From the NCBI RefSeq assembly GCF_901933205.1, contig NC_044572.1, positions 75,637,465-75,701,464 on the forward strand: a DNA stretch of 64,000 nucleotides. The letters are read 5' to 3'. A program made the position numbers and the translations under genes. Origin of the DNA: Camarhynchus parvulus. Taxonomy: Eukaryota > Chordata > Aves > Passeriformes > Thraupidae. Positions 37,736 through 50,862 of the stretch are shown here, piece by piece; position 1 is the stretch's first letter; each line of letters begins with the position of its first letter. The notes beneath the pieces were generated by a model, which was given only the letters and a program-made list of their open reading frames with translations, did not search any database and was not told the origin of the DNA.

Positions 37736-40700
37736 TTTGGGTACAATGGATTATTTTAAAACACTTGGGTACAAGTTATTCATATGTAGCGGTTAAATCA
37801 TAGAAATACATTTTTCCACTCAAGGGACAGATTGCAAAATTCAAAATAAATTTCAAGCCTAATAAGCTATATCACCTTTAAACCTATTAACAGATAAAAT
37901 TTCAAAGAGTTCGGTAAAAATTAAAGCATACAGAATGTGAAGTTTAAGCTTTCAACCATTATAAGGATCACGATCCTTCATCAAAGTAAATATTTGTTTT
38001 TTGCAACTCTCTACATAAAAAAGAGTAAGGAAACATAAGGAATTACTCTTTCAAAACACAAAGAGCTGGGAACAATGTTGAGCTTTTTCCCAACTCTCCT
38101 GTTGTCTAGCTGTTTATTTACATGGCATGATTTTTAAAGGGCTTAATAAATATATGTTATTGTAAGAGATAAAGAAAGAGAGTACTTTTCTTATTGTAAA
38201 GGCATAGTAAAATATATCAACATTGTTTTCCTCTCCAGATCTTTAGGAAAAAAACACTGCAACTTGCTCTTGTCTGAAATTCTGCAATTGCATCTCAAGA
38301 ATTTCAACCACAATTATATTGACAGAGGCTTTGTTTACATTTTCAAAATACAGGGAGATTCATAATTATACAGTTCTCAAATTTTAAATGACAAAAGAAA
38401 CTTGACTGAAGACTTTTGTGTGACTGCCATTTTTGATACATCTCTCAAGAAGCAGCAAGCCCCCACGAACATTCTTAAGGAATCATTCTCCCAAGTTGCA
38501 AAGAAGTATTTGAACATCAATGATAAAGCCAAGTCTGTCACTCCAGCTGAGAACAAAGCTTTTCAAGCTTCAGAACTGCCACAGGGACACAGTTCTTTTG
38601 AGGAGCAAATCCAAAGTGGCACTCACGATTATTTGTCTCCTGTGGGACAGTGGTGATTGCTATGTTTTTCTCTTTTTTTTTTTTTCCTGTATTTTTCTCT
38701 CCTTCATCTTGCTGGGATGATGCACTTAAAAAGTTCGTGGTTTTGGTTTTTTTTATTTCCATGTCTCATTGGGAATAGGAAACCATGGGCATTTTTTTTT
38801 CCTCTTCCCTCTCTCTCTCCACAAATTCAAGCTAACTCACATAGGCTTTTTTGTGTTTGAAGAGATTTTTATTTTGACTCAAAAACCCTGACCAAGTAGA
38901 ACTGATACCCTTGGGCAGAATGAAAGTTTTTTCATACATAAAGGCAACAAGTTGTTTTATCTGTTTAAAAAACAAGGTTGTGTATAGGTTAAGAGTAACA
39001 ATGCCACAAGAATAAGCATGAAGTGTGCACTTCTCTCCAGAAAAAAAATGCATAAGAATATCCAAAGACAGTGATTAAATTACGTTCTTTAGCTGCATGT
39101 AAGCTACAGCATGCAATAGGGAAAAATAGCAACATTGTGGGTGAATTTAATCTCTTACATGACTCTTTTGGCTTCAGTCATGTTACAGCAGAATAAATTA
39201 ATCTGACTCCTTGCTCCTTGGCAATCACTAATATCTCTAGTGTAAATTCTTTTTTTTCTTTTTTTTTTAAGCTTTACCTAGGAAATAAAGTCAGACAGGA
39301 TTTTTTTCATATAAGATGTACAATAATTTCACACTTAACTGGCATGGCAAGAATTACTGTAAATTGGACCTTTTTTAAATGAAAAAATTATTGAGAAGGA
39401 AACACAATGTGGTAAAACTATATAGGCTACTAGCTCAGACATAACAGAAGTCTGACTGCATCTCACAGGTGCATCCCAAATCCCACCCTTGGCAACTATT
39501 CCACCAAATTCAGCAGAACTTTTCTGGTTCACATTAGTCAGAGACTTCATTTCTCTCTTCACTTATTTATCTACATTTTCTGTGACCTTCAGTTGGAAAC
39601 AAGTGGAAAAGGACTATTTTGCCAGTCATTAATTTTACAGTAAGAAGAAATTTCAGCTGCAAGTGATTGATAGAAGGAATGAGTCAGAGTTGACATGCAA
39701 CACTTTTAAATATAACAGTAGTTGTGAACATACATAATCACAAAAATGAAACCAGACCCAATATTTTCTACTGAGGCCCGAAAGTTACTAAAAGGTATGA
39801 AGGAAATCCTTTTGGTAATTCCCCCCATTCATATCATCCTAACCATGTAATTGGGACATATAACGTCTCCATTTATATGCAAGATAAATGCAGATGTATT
39901 TTTCACTACTCGTGCTTTCAACAGCAATAAAACACCCCCACCACTTAAAAAATAAAAAAAAGGGAGGGAAGGTGGGAAAGAAAGTTACCACATGTGGTTT
40001 CTTAAAATTTAAGCCTACCAATACTTTTGAAACTGAAGCTGAAATTTTTGAAGACCCTCTGTCCTCAGTGTTTTAATAATTTTATCATTTAATCTATGTT
40101 TTCCAACCCCAGAGTAGTTGTCATTTGTTTAACTTCCTATTTCTGACACATACAAACAATGCAGAGTAACTCAATAAAAGTAACAGAGGTACCCTAAATG
40201 TACACCAAGCGCCACACTTCTCAGGTTCTTTCTTTGGAGGACTAGGGCCCTGGGAATGGATCAGTTATATTTTCAGCACATTGCAGTTGATTTTCTTTCA
40301 AGTTTTATCCCTTTCTTGCTGCTGGACATTCTGTCTCTGTGCAAGCTTATGTTAGCCTGCAGATTTCTATTCAGCCTGTTGAGCACTTAGAATTGCTATC
40401 CCTTTTCTTGTCCACATTTGTAGCTCCTACAAGAGGATAAATTTCACCCAGGTGGTAATTTAAGGGCATCTAGGAGCACATGACACCCTTTTCCTTCAAA
40501 AGCTCTGTGAGTTGCCAGATTTGGAGCTTTTCTACTTTGGAGCCTGGGAGATGATTACCCAAATAAGGAGCTTCTCATGGGTAGACTCTGCTCATAAATG
40601 AGTAACGCGAAAAACAAGGAGACATCTAAGTTTTTCATTCTGTAATAGCATAGCTGAAATATTCATGCAGTTGCCACACTCTAAAGCTTTCAAACCTTAG

Positions 40701-41784
40701 TAGACTTCAGTGATCCTCTACCTTGAATTTGCATGGCAGGGTGCCCACAAAAGAGGGAGCTGCAGAGGCACCCTTTGTGATACATTTTATGTTTCTGGGT
40801 ACTTGGAGAGCTGAAAGTCAGTCTAGGGATCTCCTATTTCACAAAATACATGGCAACACTTTCCAAGACTCCATTCTGCTTTATTGCTGACTTTGTGGCT
40901 ATAACCAACTTTATAGTTTAAATTCATTTGGCAAGCTGGAGCACTGCTGCATTTGATTAATTTATTCAGGGAAGAAAGGGTCCCTAAACAATCTGTCCTT
41001 ACACTGTACAGTCATCGATCCCACTTGTAATCTCCTTAAGATGTCTATTCAGCTATTCATACTTAATTCTTAGCAGATTCTGTTGACAGAATCAAGTCAT
41101 GAGCTCATTAAGTTCATGAGCCCTCTTAATCTGCACACATGTTTAATATGAACTTTGAGACATTTCATAGGCTTGGGGTTATTCATTATTGAAACGCGGA
41201 GTTAATTGGGCAGATCTTGGCAAATGCACAGGAGACAGGAGGGATAACAATTGCAAAACTGAGTATTACACTTGCTGATACTTTTGTTATCTACTCTTCA
41301 ACAGACAACAAAGAATCTCATTTATTATGTGTGTTTCTAAGAGTTCTACAGTTTCTACAGTTGTAACTTAGTTTAACTCACTTCATTTTACAGAAATTCT
41401 TACCTTCTATATGGCAACATTTTACTCTGTTACTAACATACTCAAAAATGCTCTTCTTAAACCACTAATATCAGTTTGCAAAAAATGACATCTTAAGATA
41501 ATATACCATTATGTTGCAAATGTGGGGATTTTTAATAGTCCTCCCTGTTTACTTGAACCCACCCAAAATAGCATAATGACTCGTCCTGTGAAAGATGTTA
41601 CTCAAAAGTACTTCTAGAATCCATTCTTGAACATATACATTTTTTGCTTTATACTTCCCCACGTGGTAGTTCTCTCATGATAAATTTTGCAGCTAGAAGC
41701 TGAAAGAAATTAAAGGCTATAGATCTATTTTCTATTGTAAACTGTGAATTTTAGGATGCCATAAATAAAAACAGGTGTATACTT
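37736..41784. other. Unique AT-rich non-coding DNA
   Basis: No gene or interspersed repeat was recognised. T- and A-rich runs occur near 38673, 38797 and 39250. A plus-strand 84-codon frame at 38402-38656 has even composition but no recognisable domain and no upstream or downstream exon signals that I can defend. The part from about 40200 to 41300 is somewhat less AT-rich and keeps a few CpGs. Confidence 0.5.
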
Positions 41785-41812
41785 TTGGGTTTTGCCTTTT
41801 GTTTCCTTTATA

Positions 41813-42301
41813 TGTTCTCTATATTCTTCACCCATATATGAGCAGCTCTTTAGCTTATCATATTACTGACTAGTTTTCCCAGTAATTTTCCATGGTCTTT
41901 CCCTAGGCAGAAAGATCAAGCAAATTCCAGAGCTCCAAGCCCAGGGCCTACAAGGCCCCAGTGCTGTCTTGGTTCTTCCTGAGATACAAAGGTCAAGAAC
42001 AACTCTTTGAGATACATTTCATGGACAAAGTACATCTAGTGCTGGGGGGAGGGCTCCAGAGAAGGGGCTTGACCTGGGGGGGAATTGCATCAGCACTTGT
42101 CCTCCTAACTGGTGCTTTTTACCACATATGATAATTTCCTAAAATCTATAAAAATGCGCTCACCCCTGGGGGCATGGGCTTTTGCAGACATCTTTCAATA
42201 ACAGCTCCTAAAGGCCTTTAAATCATTAAAGATCCTCTTTTATATTGCCTCCTTACTAAAATTATCTTGAGTTTCCTTTCCAGGTTGGAGGAAAGGCAAC
42301 A
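41813..42301 (+). mobile_element. LTR-like repeat, left arm of an inverted pair
   Basis: This 489-bp segment starts TGTTCTCTATATTC and ends GGAAAGGCAACA. It is the clear reverse complement of 44285-44767, with some blocks nearly identical, for example CAAGGCCCCAGTGCTGTCTT near 41960. A CTATAAAAATG segment near 42146 and a CAATAACAG segment near 42198 sit like a TATA box and a polyadenylation-type signal. With the TGT...ACA ends this suggests an LTR in plus orientation. No primer-binding site follows, so there is no provirus. Similarity to the other arm may continue outwards to about 41785 through T-rich sequence, so the 5' boundary is uncertain. The family name is not known to me. Confidence 0.65.
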
Positions 42302-44284
42302 GTATGAAAACAAAAATATTGATACTAAGTTATCAGTCTTTTCAATTAACTGTCCCTTGTATTTCAGTATACATGTATTTAATGTATAATGCCCTCAAGC
42401 AAAAGGGATCATGATTAAATTTAGATTGCTAAAAATTTTTCTTTGTGTATTCTCTGAAAAGTAAGTTCTAACACACAGAAAAAAATCATGTCTCAAAATA
42501 AAAATATCAAAGACAAATGCTTGATGAGGCTGTTTGAAATCAAACCAGGAGTCACGGATGAAAAGGTCAGCTGCCTTGTCTGTTTTTAAATGTCTCAAGC
42601 AAGAAGAATTCAGTATTATTGCTTAGGAGATAAGTACATTGTCATTCAAACCTTTTCTTATTAACTCTAACTGTAATCTTATTTCATAATCCTTTAATTA
42701 TAAAACTTACAGTCAACAAGGCAATGCCATGCATGTATAACATCCTTCTAAAGACATTAGGGATCAATATTCCTTAATCCAGTGCCACCCCAGAGTGATT
42801 AATTATAACCATGTCTGTGTTCTGTCGAGAGCCAGTGGTAGGTACACATATTTATCCCATTTATAAACTAAGTAAACTTACCAGACTGATATAGAATGAA
42901 AGGCTTCATGCAAGTTTAAGACACATTCCCCACTGTGAGGTAATCTCCCAGTGGGAGAGAAGAAAGGCCTTTCAGGATGGAAGCTCAGTGTTAGCCTAGT
43001 AAATTGAGTAACTGGCTCCTTCTGTAACAAAGATGAATCTGCATACTTAAGAGAAACAATTTAAAATAACCAATCTGTCTCTTACAGTAGGACAGAAAAG
43101 ATTAAACTTCAGAAGGAAATGTTCTCTTGAAGTTCTCAAAGAATTCACAGGGGTAGCATAAACTAACATGTTTCATTAAACAAGAGTAAGCTGAGCCAAT
43201 CCTAGAAATCAGAAAAGTTAACTAAGGGCAAATCGCAAGCATTATTACCCAGGATATGTGATAGAAATAGTCTGTCTGATAGAAACAGTTGGAAAAAGAC
43301 TGAGACTTCCAAGTAAACTGTCTGCAACCAATGGGAACTAAGGTCTAAGGTTTGCACACAGACTAGACTATGGTTCTTTTAAGAATGTTCACCAACATGG
43401 AAATGTGTTCCAAAAACAAGATAATTCAGGTATCTACTACAGTTACGTGGAGATCATTGTCAAAATGCAACTGATCAGAAGAACAATAAAACCAGGTGTG
43501 AAAGTGCAGCATTAATCCCAGGAGGATATCACAGTTTACATGAGTCACAGTAACAGTGGAGTGTGACACATTAAAATTCTGTGATATTCAGGCTTTCCAT
43601 GAGTCTTAAGAGTGCAAACGATAGGTTGGAGAGGCAGTGAAACAAAATGTTCTAATATAGTCAATTCAATAGTTTAATGGAATCTTCTAAGAAAACAGGT
43701 CACAACTAATTTTGAAAAAGCTGAACTGTATTGACTTGTTTACTAAAATTGTGGTTAGAGTATTACTTAAAAAAAAATCTTTCTTCAAATATAAACTAGT
43801 CAATCCACTTGACAAAGGCCATAAAAGTCATCTGGGGAATGAGATGCTCACACACTTTATATCATACTATTTCTAGCATTTCAAGTGTCATAGTGCACAT
43901 ATACTATGCTGTCATTTTAATATGAATTTATAACAGTTCTTGTCAAACTAGAAGATATTTGAACAGCAGGAACCATCTTTGTTGGTATCACAGAGTAGTG
44001 CAAACATTCTCAGCGCCTTCCTTTAAGCACAAACATTGCACAAGCAATAGCATCAGGGGATTTTTACAATATTAATAACTATTCACAGAAACAATTCCCC
44101 ACCTGAAACAAAACCAGTCATTTAAACTAGAGAAGAAAAAATGAAAACTGCAAAACTGTATTTGAAAGCTTAAGCATTTTAAGAGAAATTAAGCTTCATA
44201 TTTCTCTATTCACATTTTATTTTGAGTGATTTCAAAATATCACTTTCAGTAAGTAAATAAATTTTAAGCAATTTTTTAGCACCT
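42302..44284. other. Spacer between inverted LTR-like arms
   Basis: Nearly 2 kb of AT-rich, stop-dense DNA separate the two arms. No retroviral gene, primer-binding site or polypurine tract was recognised, and the sequences just inside the two arms do not resemble each other. It therefore looks like ordinary unique DNA rather than the inside of an element. Confidence 0.55.
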
Positions 44285-44767
44285 TGTTGCCTCTTTCTAA
44301 CCTCAAAATGAAACTCAAGATAATTTTAGTAAGGAGGTAATATAACAGAGGATCTTGTATTTGAAGACCTTCAGGGACAGCTACGGAAAGATGTCCACAA
44401 AAGCCCACCCTCTCCAGGGAATATATTTTTATAGCTTTTAATAAATTAGCATGTTTGATAAAAAGCACCAAATAGGAGGACAAGTGGTGATGCAATTCCC
44501 CCCCAGGTCAAGTCCCTTCTCTGGAGCCCCCTCCCAGCACTAGCTGTACTTTGTCCATGAAATGTATCTCAAAGAGTCAAAGAGTTGTTCTTGGCCTTTT
44601 TATCCTAGGAAGAACCAAGACAGCACTGGGGCCTTGTAGGCCCTGAGGCTTGGAGCTCTGGAATTTGCATGGCCTAGGGAAAGGCCATGGAAAATTACTG
44701 GGAAAACTAGTCAGTAATACAATAGGCTAAAGAGCTACACATATATGTGTGAAGAATACAGAGAACA
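44285..44767 (-). mobile_element. LTR-like repeat, right arm of an inverted pair
   Basis: This 483-bp inverted copy of 41813-42301 reads on the minus strand from TGTTCTCTGTATTCTTCACA at 44767 to AGAGGCAACA at 44285. Relative to the left arm it lacks a small insertion near the GCAAATTCCAGAGCTCC block and carries an 8-bp tandem duplication of ACTCTTTG (plus-strand position about 44567-44584). Identity looks very high through the first half and clearly lower in the last 170 bp. It also contains the 14-bp palindrome ACACATATATGTGT. Confidence 0.65.
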
Positions 44768-47700
44768 TATAAAAAGAAAAAAAGACCAAAAAAATGGCAT
44801 CAGTCTCTATTCTGAATGCTAAATCTAGAAATTAACTAACTCAAAACATTTCTATGTTCACAATGGCAAAAGTTAGAATGTTCCTATTGCCTGAGTCAAG
44901 AGAATTTGAAAATAATCACTATATTTTTTTTCTCCTACTTTGGCATCTGTTCAAGGCCAGTCATAATAAGTTGCATGAATTTGGCTTGGCACCATAGAGT
45001 CAATTGAAGATTCTGGTTAGTTGCTCTATCTAATTGGGAGATCTACCAAAATATTGGGATGTTTTATCAAAATTATTAACCCACAAAATTGTGGCATTTC
45101 AAAAATTAATCTTTGACTTCCAAGGTCAATATGAATGAAAGATGGGGTTTTTTGACTGCCAATATGCATATACAATTGAGTTTTAATGAGCTCAATTTCT
45201 TCCTTAAGCAAGAGAGGAATTTAAGTTATTTACTGATTTCATTTACCTTTATAAGATGGTCCATTCAAATTTCAATTTGATGTGTGTAATGCATGCATGT
45301 ATGTCTAAATAAATACACCAAAGGGCAGAAACCCTTATGAAAAGAATTAAAGAAGATATACTATCCTTCCTCAGCTAAAAATTTAATGTGCCATTTTTAG
45401 TGTTAAGTTTTACATGTGCATGACAAAAGCTGCAGTTTTTGAAATGGAAACCTCAGCACTTTATGGACTTGCTGACTTCCCATTTCTAAGAGACATGGTG
45501 ATGAAGACAGGAGGTTTTAGCAAGCAAATAGACAAATTAAAACATCATCAGCCAGCTTCCAATTATGTTAAGTCTTGGACACAGATTACTACTGCTGGCT
45601 TCCTCTCACCATTCAAATTGAACCACAATCATCTGGCTGAGGAATCTGGATTGGATAACAGAAAGACAGGGTCCAGAAATTCAGCTTAAAAAACCCTGAG
45701 TTTTGACAGGCCAAAGTCCTTTTTTTGGGTTGCATACCATATGTGTTATTGAATTATAAACTGAATACTTGCTTATGAGTATAGCATAGCAGTGTAAATA
45801 AATGCTGGAAACAATACCCTTAACAGTTCTAATATTGGTAAGGGGAATAATTATGAGGTGCCATATGACCAATACATGTATAGAGACAACATGGATGACC
45901 ACTCAGATTATGTCTCATTTAGATGATATAAAATATAACTTAGACAAAACAAAGATATACTATAAAGACCACTGGGACTAGATTAATTTTTTAGATCGAA
46001 GTGCTCATGGATTTAAAGAAATCCCCTCATTTCTTCATGATTCAAGCTGTCCTCGATAAAAGGGTTTAAATTCTGTCTCTTTTCATGAAGAACTTTGATA
46101 CAAGTCAGATGTAGAAAACCTCTACATTCTATAACTTAAATGCTTTTTCTTCCATGATTTTGATCACTTCCCTGACCTCACTTTTAGCTAATCAGAATAT
46201 TCTGCAGCAAGAAGCTGCACAGTTTCTTTAAACATATTGTAAAGAAACACTTATTTTGTTTGGTATGTATGTTAATCCTGTTTTTCTGAGATTCACTTAC
46301 TGTCATATTCAAAGTCACAATGGGATTGGGGTTTTTTTTAACAAGATACATAGATGGAGATGCATTGTCTCCAAACATGAAGCAGATGGTCAGCAAAGAG
46401 GAAAATCTCTTTTGCATCAGGATGGAAACAGATTGTGTTAGTAAATGCATGAGAAATTTGCTGCCACTGAAGTCTGTCTCATGGGCTCTGCTGCATGAAA
46501 ACAGAACTCAAAGCTATTTGAGACATACTGAAACTATCATAGTAAGAAATGACTATTCTCACATATTTTTGACATCAAACTACTTATTGTGAGTAGCTAA
46601 TTAATGAGATTAGTTGTGCCCTAAGTAAGATTTTACTGGTTTTGGTGAAACCATGGGTACAAACTATCCAACATCCAGATTTTTTTCCTCCTGCCCCATT
46701 GCACCTGATATACCCAACATCTGACAGCTTATCCCTATATCACACAACCCTCCACCCACATGATGTTTCAGTCTTCACATTCATACACACTCAAATTTGC
46801 ATATTTAGTGTCCTCCAAAACTAAAGATCTTCAATCTGGATTCCACCAAGAGAGGAATTTTCCTCTGGCTCAGAGTAAATTTGTACTGAGCAAATCTAGA
46901 AATTCATATGACATAGCAATTACTGTAATTTCAGGAATGTGCACATTATGGAATAAGGCTATAGTTCTGGACTTAGATTGGGACTTCAGTGCAAGCTGAT
47001 CTTTGCTAATATATTACATGTCAAATAAACTTTCAGGTCATAATTTTTAAGACAGAGCAGGTATGACTGCAAAATTTTCTACTATATCCATTTCTTGAAG
47101 TGTCCTTGTAAAATAACCAACCAACCATGCTCTTTTCATCCTGACTTTTTTTTTTATGAAATTAATGATATGGTGTCAGTAAGAGACAGGATGGGTACCT
47201 GATTTAAACTGTCTTACTGCAATTTACACAGGACATAAAAAATAAAATACAGAAGAATTTTTGATCTGGCAATATCAGATAAAAATCCAAAGACATCAGG
47301 AATTAATATGTAGCTGATATTCTTGTTTCAGCGTCTACACTGCAGAAAGCTGCCCAAACTACTTTTTGAGACAAATGTCACATAACATATTCAGTCACAT
47401 GACCAAGAAAACATCCCAAACAGATTAATTACTTTTAATTATTTGTATATGCAGGTTCTATAAAGAGAATCCAGACATTTCAGTTGTGATAATCTATGCT
47501 ACACCTCACTAAAGTTCCTGCATCCTACTTGGAAGGGAAACATGGCAAAACTAACCCTCTAACAAACCTGATATCCACAAGAACAATTAGAACTTGGAAG
47601 TAAGATCTTTGGGAAAGCAGGATACCAACAGCAAAATTTATTTGTGTTGCTGGTAGAGAACTACAGACTGAAATTATGATTTCCTGTGCTGAATACGCTG

Positions 47701-49022
47701 GTAATATTATTCTTCATTCTTCCCTAACTTCCAAAAGTAGAGTCCTTGTATAGGCAAAGTGTACCTCTGATGCCTCTGACTCCAAAAACCTACTGCTGGT
47801 ATGGTTGATTCACTCACAGCCTAAGAGTTCATAGTCCTTAATACAGGTTGATGCCAATAATCAATGGCAATAACATTTGCCATGTCTCATAGAAACTTAT
47901 ACTGTATCAAGGGCACTTAGTGTTCTCTGTTTCAATCCTTTGCCCTGACCCTTCCCTTGCTGGCAACAATGGAGCCTTTCCACCACGTCACATTCCTTTC
48001 TCCCTCACTTTATATAACCTGCAGTGGAGGCTGTGGATAGTCACACTGCAGGACCCTCTGTGCCAAAAGCCCAGCCTCAGGGTTTTGGTTCCCAGTGTAT
48101 AATCCCTTTAATCAGCTCAGCCCTGAGAGCAGCAGAACAGACATCCTCCCTTGCTGGTTTTTTTTTCATTCCTAGTCTACCCTAGAGCTGTATCTGGCTT
48201 TCTACCCTTTCACAGAAAAGCCTGCCAGAGAGACCAAACAACTGGACTCAGAAAGGTCACAAAAGAGAACTGGAAGCAGAGATCTCTGATCTCTTCAGAC
48301 TATGACCAGACACTGAAACTTTACTGGAGCAACCCTGGTCCTTTACATGGTTTCCACTTCTTCTCAGTTGACTTCAGGACTGGCGCTTCTCTCTCTTGCT
48401 ACGATTTGTTTTAACACTGTCAACACCTTTGCTGACTCCTCTCCATACAAATATTTGCCCAGTTGGACTTGCATTCTGACAACAAGACAAAAGCAGAAGA
48501 TATTTCTACATTTTCCTCAGGTTTTCAATAAATCACATGCACAAACAAACATTAAATCATGTTGATGTTTTTAACACTTCTGTTTCTATGCACAGTGACA
48601 TTCAGTGCATTGTTGTACTTGTAAGTTATCCTCCTAATTTTCAATTGAACTGGAACCCAACAAAAATATGGTAGAATGAATCAAATGAATCCTAGTAAAG
48701 TGATATAAATTACTACTGATAATTTACAATTTGTATGCAGTCAACAAGGAAAATTAATAATTATTTATCAAATTTGATTAGATGCCTCATAGCTGTAATT
48801 AAAGGTAAGTGTTTTGGATTTTAAATTTGTACTCGTGTTAATTTTAAGAATCATCTATCAAGGAGGGTATAAATTGGCCTGTGAATTTTGAATATTCTCC
48901 AGGGTTTTCCTGAAGATAGGAAATTTTGCTTGAGATTGTGACTCAGATCACCTCCCCCATCTATCTGTTTTACAGTAAATGGACATGCACACTTAATTTG
49001 GGAGTGAATAATAATAATTCTT
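44768..49022. other. Unique AT-rich non-coding DNA
   Basis: No gene was recognised. A 91-codon frame at 45414-45689 and others of 60-90 codons have no recognised domain. Near 47930-48130 the composition is less AT-rich, with a TTTATATAACC segment at about 48010 that could be a chance TATA-like site. Confidence 0.5.
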
Positions 49023-49573
49023 TGTGAATTAAGCCCAGCATGCATCTCAGCCCCACAGAGCTGCTCACTCATTTCCCACAGTAGCATTGGAGAGAAGAGG
49101 AAGGATAGCAATGAGAAAATTTTTGGATTGAGACAAAGATGCTTTAGTAGGAAAAGCAAAAGCCATGCACAAAAAAAGCAAAATGAGGCATTCATCCAAC
49201 ACTTCCCATTGGCAGGTAGGTGTTCAGCTATCCTGAGGAACATCAGGCTTAATCAAGCCTAGCAGTTACTTGGGAAGTCTAACACCATCACTCAGAAGGG
49301 GACACAGAATGCTCCCCCAGCTGCATGTGCTGCCTATGATGTCAGATAATGTGGGATATTGCTTGAGTCAGCTCAGGTTAGCTGTCCCAACTAAGTCCTT
49401 GTACATCCCCAGACTACTTGCTGGTGGGATGGGGGGAGAAGGAGAAAAGCATTTCAGCAATGCCTAAAACTTCCATGTATTATCAAAACTGCTTTGGTCA
49501 CAAATCCAAAACACAGCACCATATGAGCTGCTATGAAAAACATTTACTCTTACCACAGCCATAAACCAGAAGA
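49023..49573 (-). mobile_element. ERVL-type LTR, antisense, near full length (551 bp)
   Basis: Same family and orientation as 36939-37508. It starts TGTGAATTAAGCCCAGCATG and includes CTCAGCCCCACAGAGCTGCT, TTGGATTGAGACAAAGATGC, CACTTCCCATTGGCAGGTAG and GTGTTCAGCTATCCTGAGGA. Later come GTTACTTGGGAAGTCTAACA, CTTGTACATCCCCAGACTAC and TTGCTGGTGGGATGGGGGGA. It ends near CATAAACCAGAAGA. No target-site duplication or internal region was found. The 130-codon minus-strand frame at 48851-49243 runs across its edge and is incidental. Confidence 0.85.
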
Positions 49574-50862
49574 GCATTTAACCAAGTTATTTTACCTAGT
49601 ATTTTTCAGGACTTGCAGCAGACCTACATTCTTTTTGAACAGTCTCCAGAACCCTATCTGGATAACTCTGGCATCTCATATGATGCCAGGTATCTGTAAC
49701 CAGGCAACAAGTAAGTTACAGGCACTTAATCATTACAGTTTACAGCACAGCACTCTATCCAGCTCACATGATTTGATTTTTAAGAACCACTGAATACATG
49801 CCTAGCATAAGTGCTTATGAAAATCAGCATGAGTCCTATCCTACAAATGTAACAGCCTTTTCCAGACTGGAAGTGTAGCTTCAACAGTTTATTAAAAAAA
49901 TTGCATGCACTTTACTCCTTGGTTCAGAGTACTAACATTTTTGCAAGTGCTTTTAATTATGAGATTTTTGTAAACAGTGACTTAAAAATGTAATGTGAAA
50001 TTTGCCCAGCTTGATGAAAGCAATTTAAAAAATCCCTTATAGCAGTCATCAGCTTAGGTTTCTAATTGTCTAGAAAGCTTCTTTTCTACAGAGATAATTA
50101 TACAGAACTATTTTGAAAAATAGTATTGGAATTGAAAAGCAGCTTCAGTTCTCCAACCAGATTTTGCACTGTTCTGATATGTCACGGCACTGTAAAGCTC
50201 TGAACAGAATTAGCCGCCTCACTCTCTCATGCTTAGCTCATCACATCTATATAACAGGAAATTGATAGTGTCAACACAATGGCAATTAATGCCTATACTC
50301 ATGTTGGAACAGAAAGCAATGGATTTACTTCAGGACAGCACTGAAAGTCCAGACTAGCATGCAGAAATCATGTCAACATGTTTGCACTGTTTCTGGAATT
50401 TAATGTGACATCCATGCTGCTGCCCTGAACTCTATGGATGAAGCAACGCACTGAACAGGAGTTCAGATAGCTTTATGCCATATTCAGTTCTTCACCTAAC
50501 AAGCCCAGGTTATCAAAGCAGGGTTGATCAGCACAGCTTGGTTAACTGGAAATACTAACTGATGCAGTGAAAAACTAAACAAAATCATAAACATAAATTG
50601 TTATGATTTAGAGTGACACACCACTTTACGTCAAAATGTGTATCTGTGAATGTGCACATACCGCTAAACTATAGATCAAAGTACAAATGTTCCATGAACA
50701 ACACTCACAGCCACGATCATAAAAGCTTGCCATCAGAAGCTATCTTAAGCTCAGTCCAGATTTTATACAAATTTCCTTGAACTAACTGCCACAGAAACAA
50801 AAAGTTTCAGAGTATAACAGAGAACAGCATTGGTCCCCATGCCAAATCAACCTGCTTACACC
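49574..50862. other. Unique non-coding DNA
   Basis: AT-rich. No feature was recognised. Confidence 0.55.

Noticed and set aside
38402..38656. 84-codon plus-strand open frame with balanced composition
   Set aside because: Looks more protein-like than most, but has no recognised family and no supporting splice context.
41813..44767. A complete provirus bounded by the two LTR-like arms
   Set aside because: The arms are inverted rather than direct, and no primer-binding site, polypurine tract or viral gene lies between them.
45414..45689. 91-codon plus-strand open frame
   Set aside because: No domain or homology recognised; isolated in AT-rich DNA.
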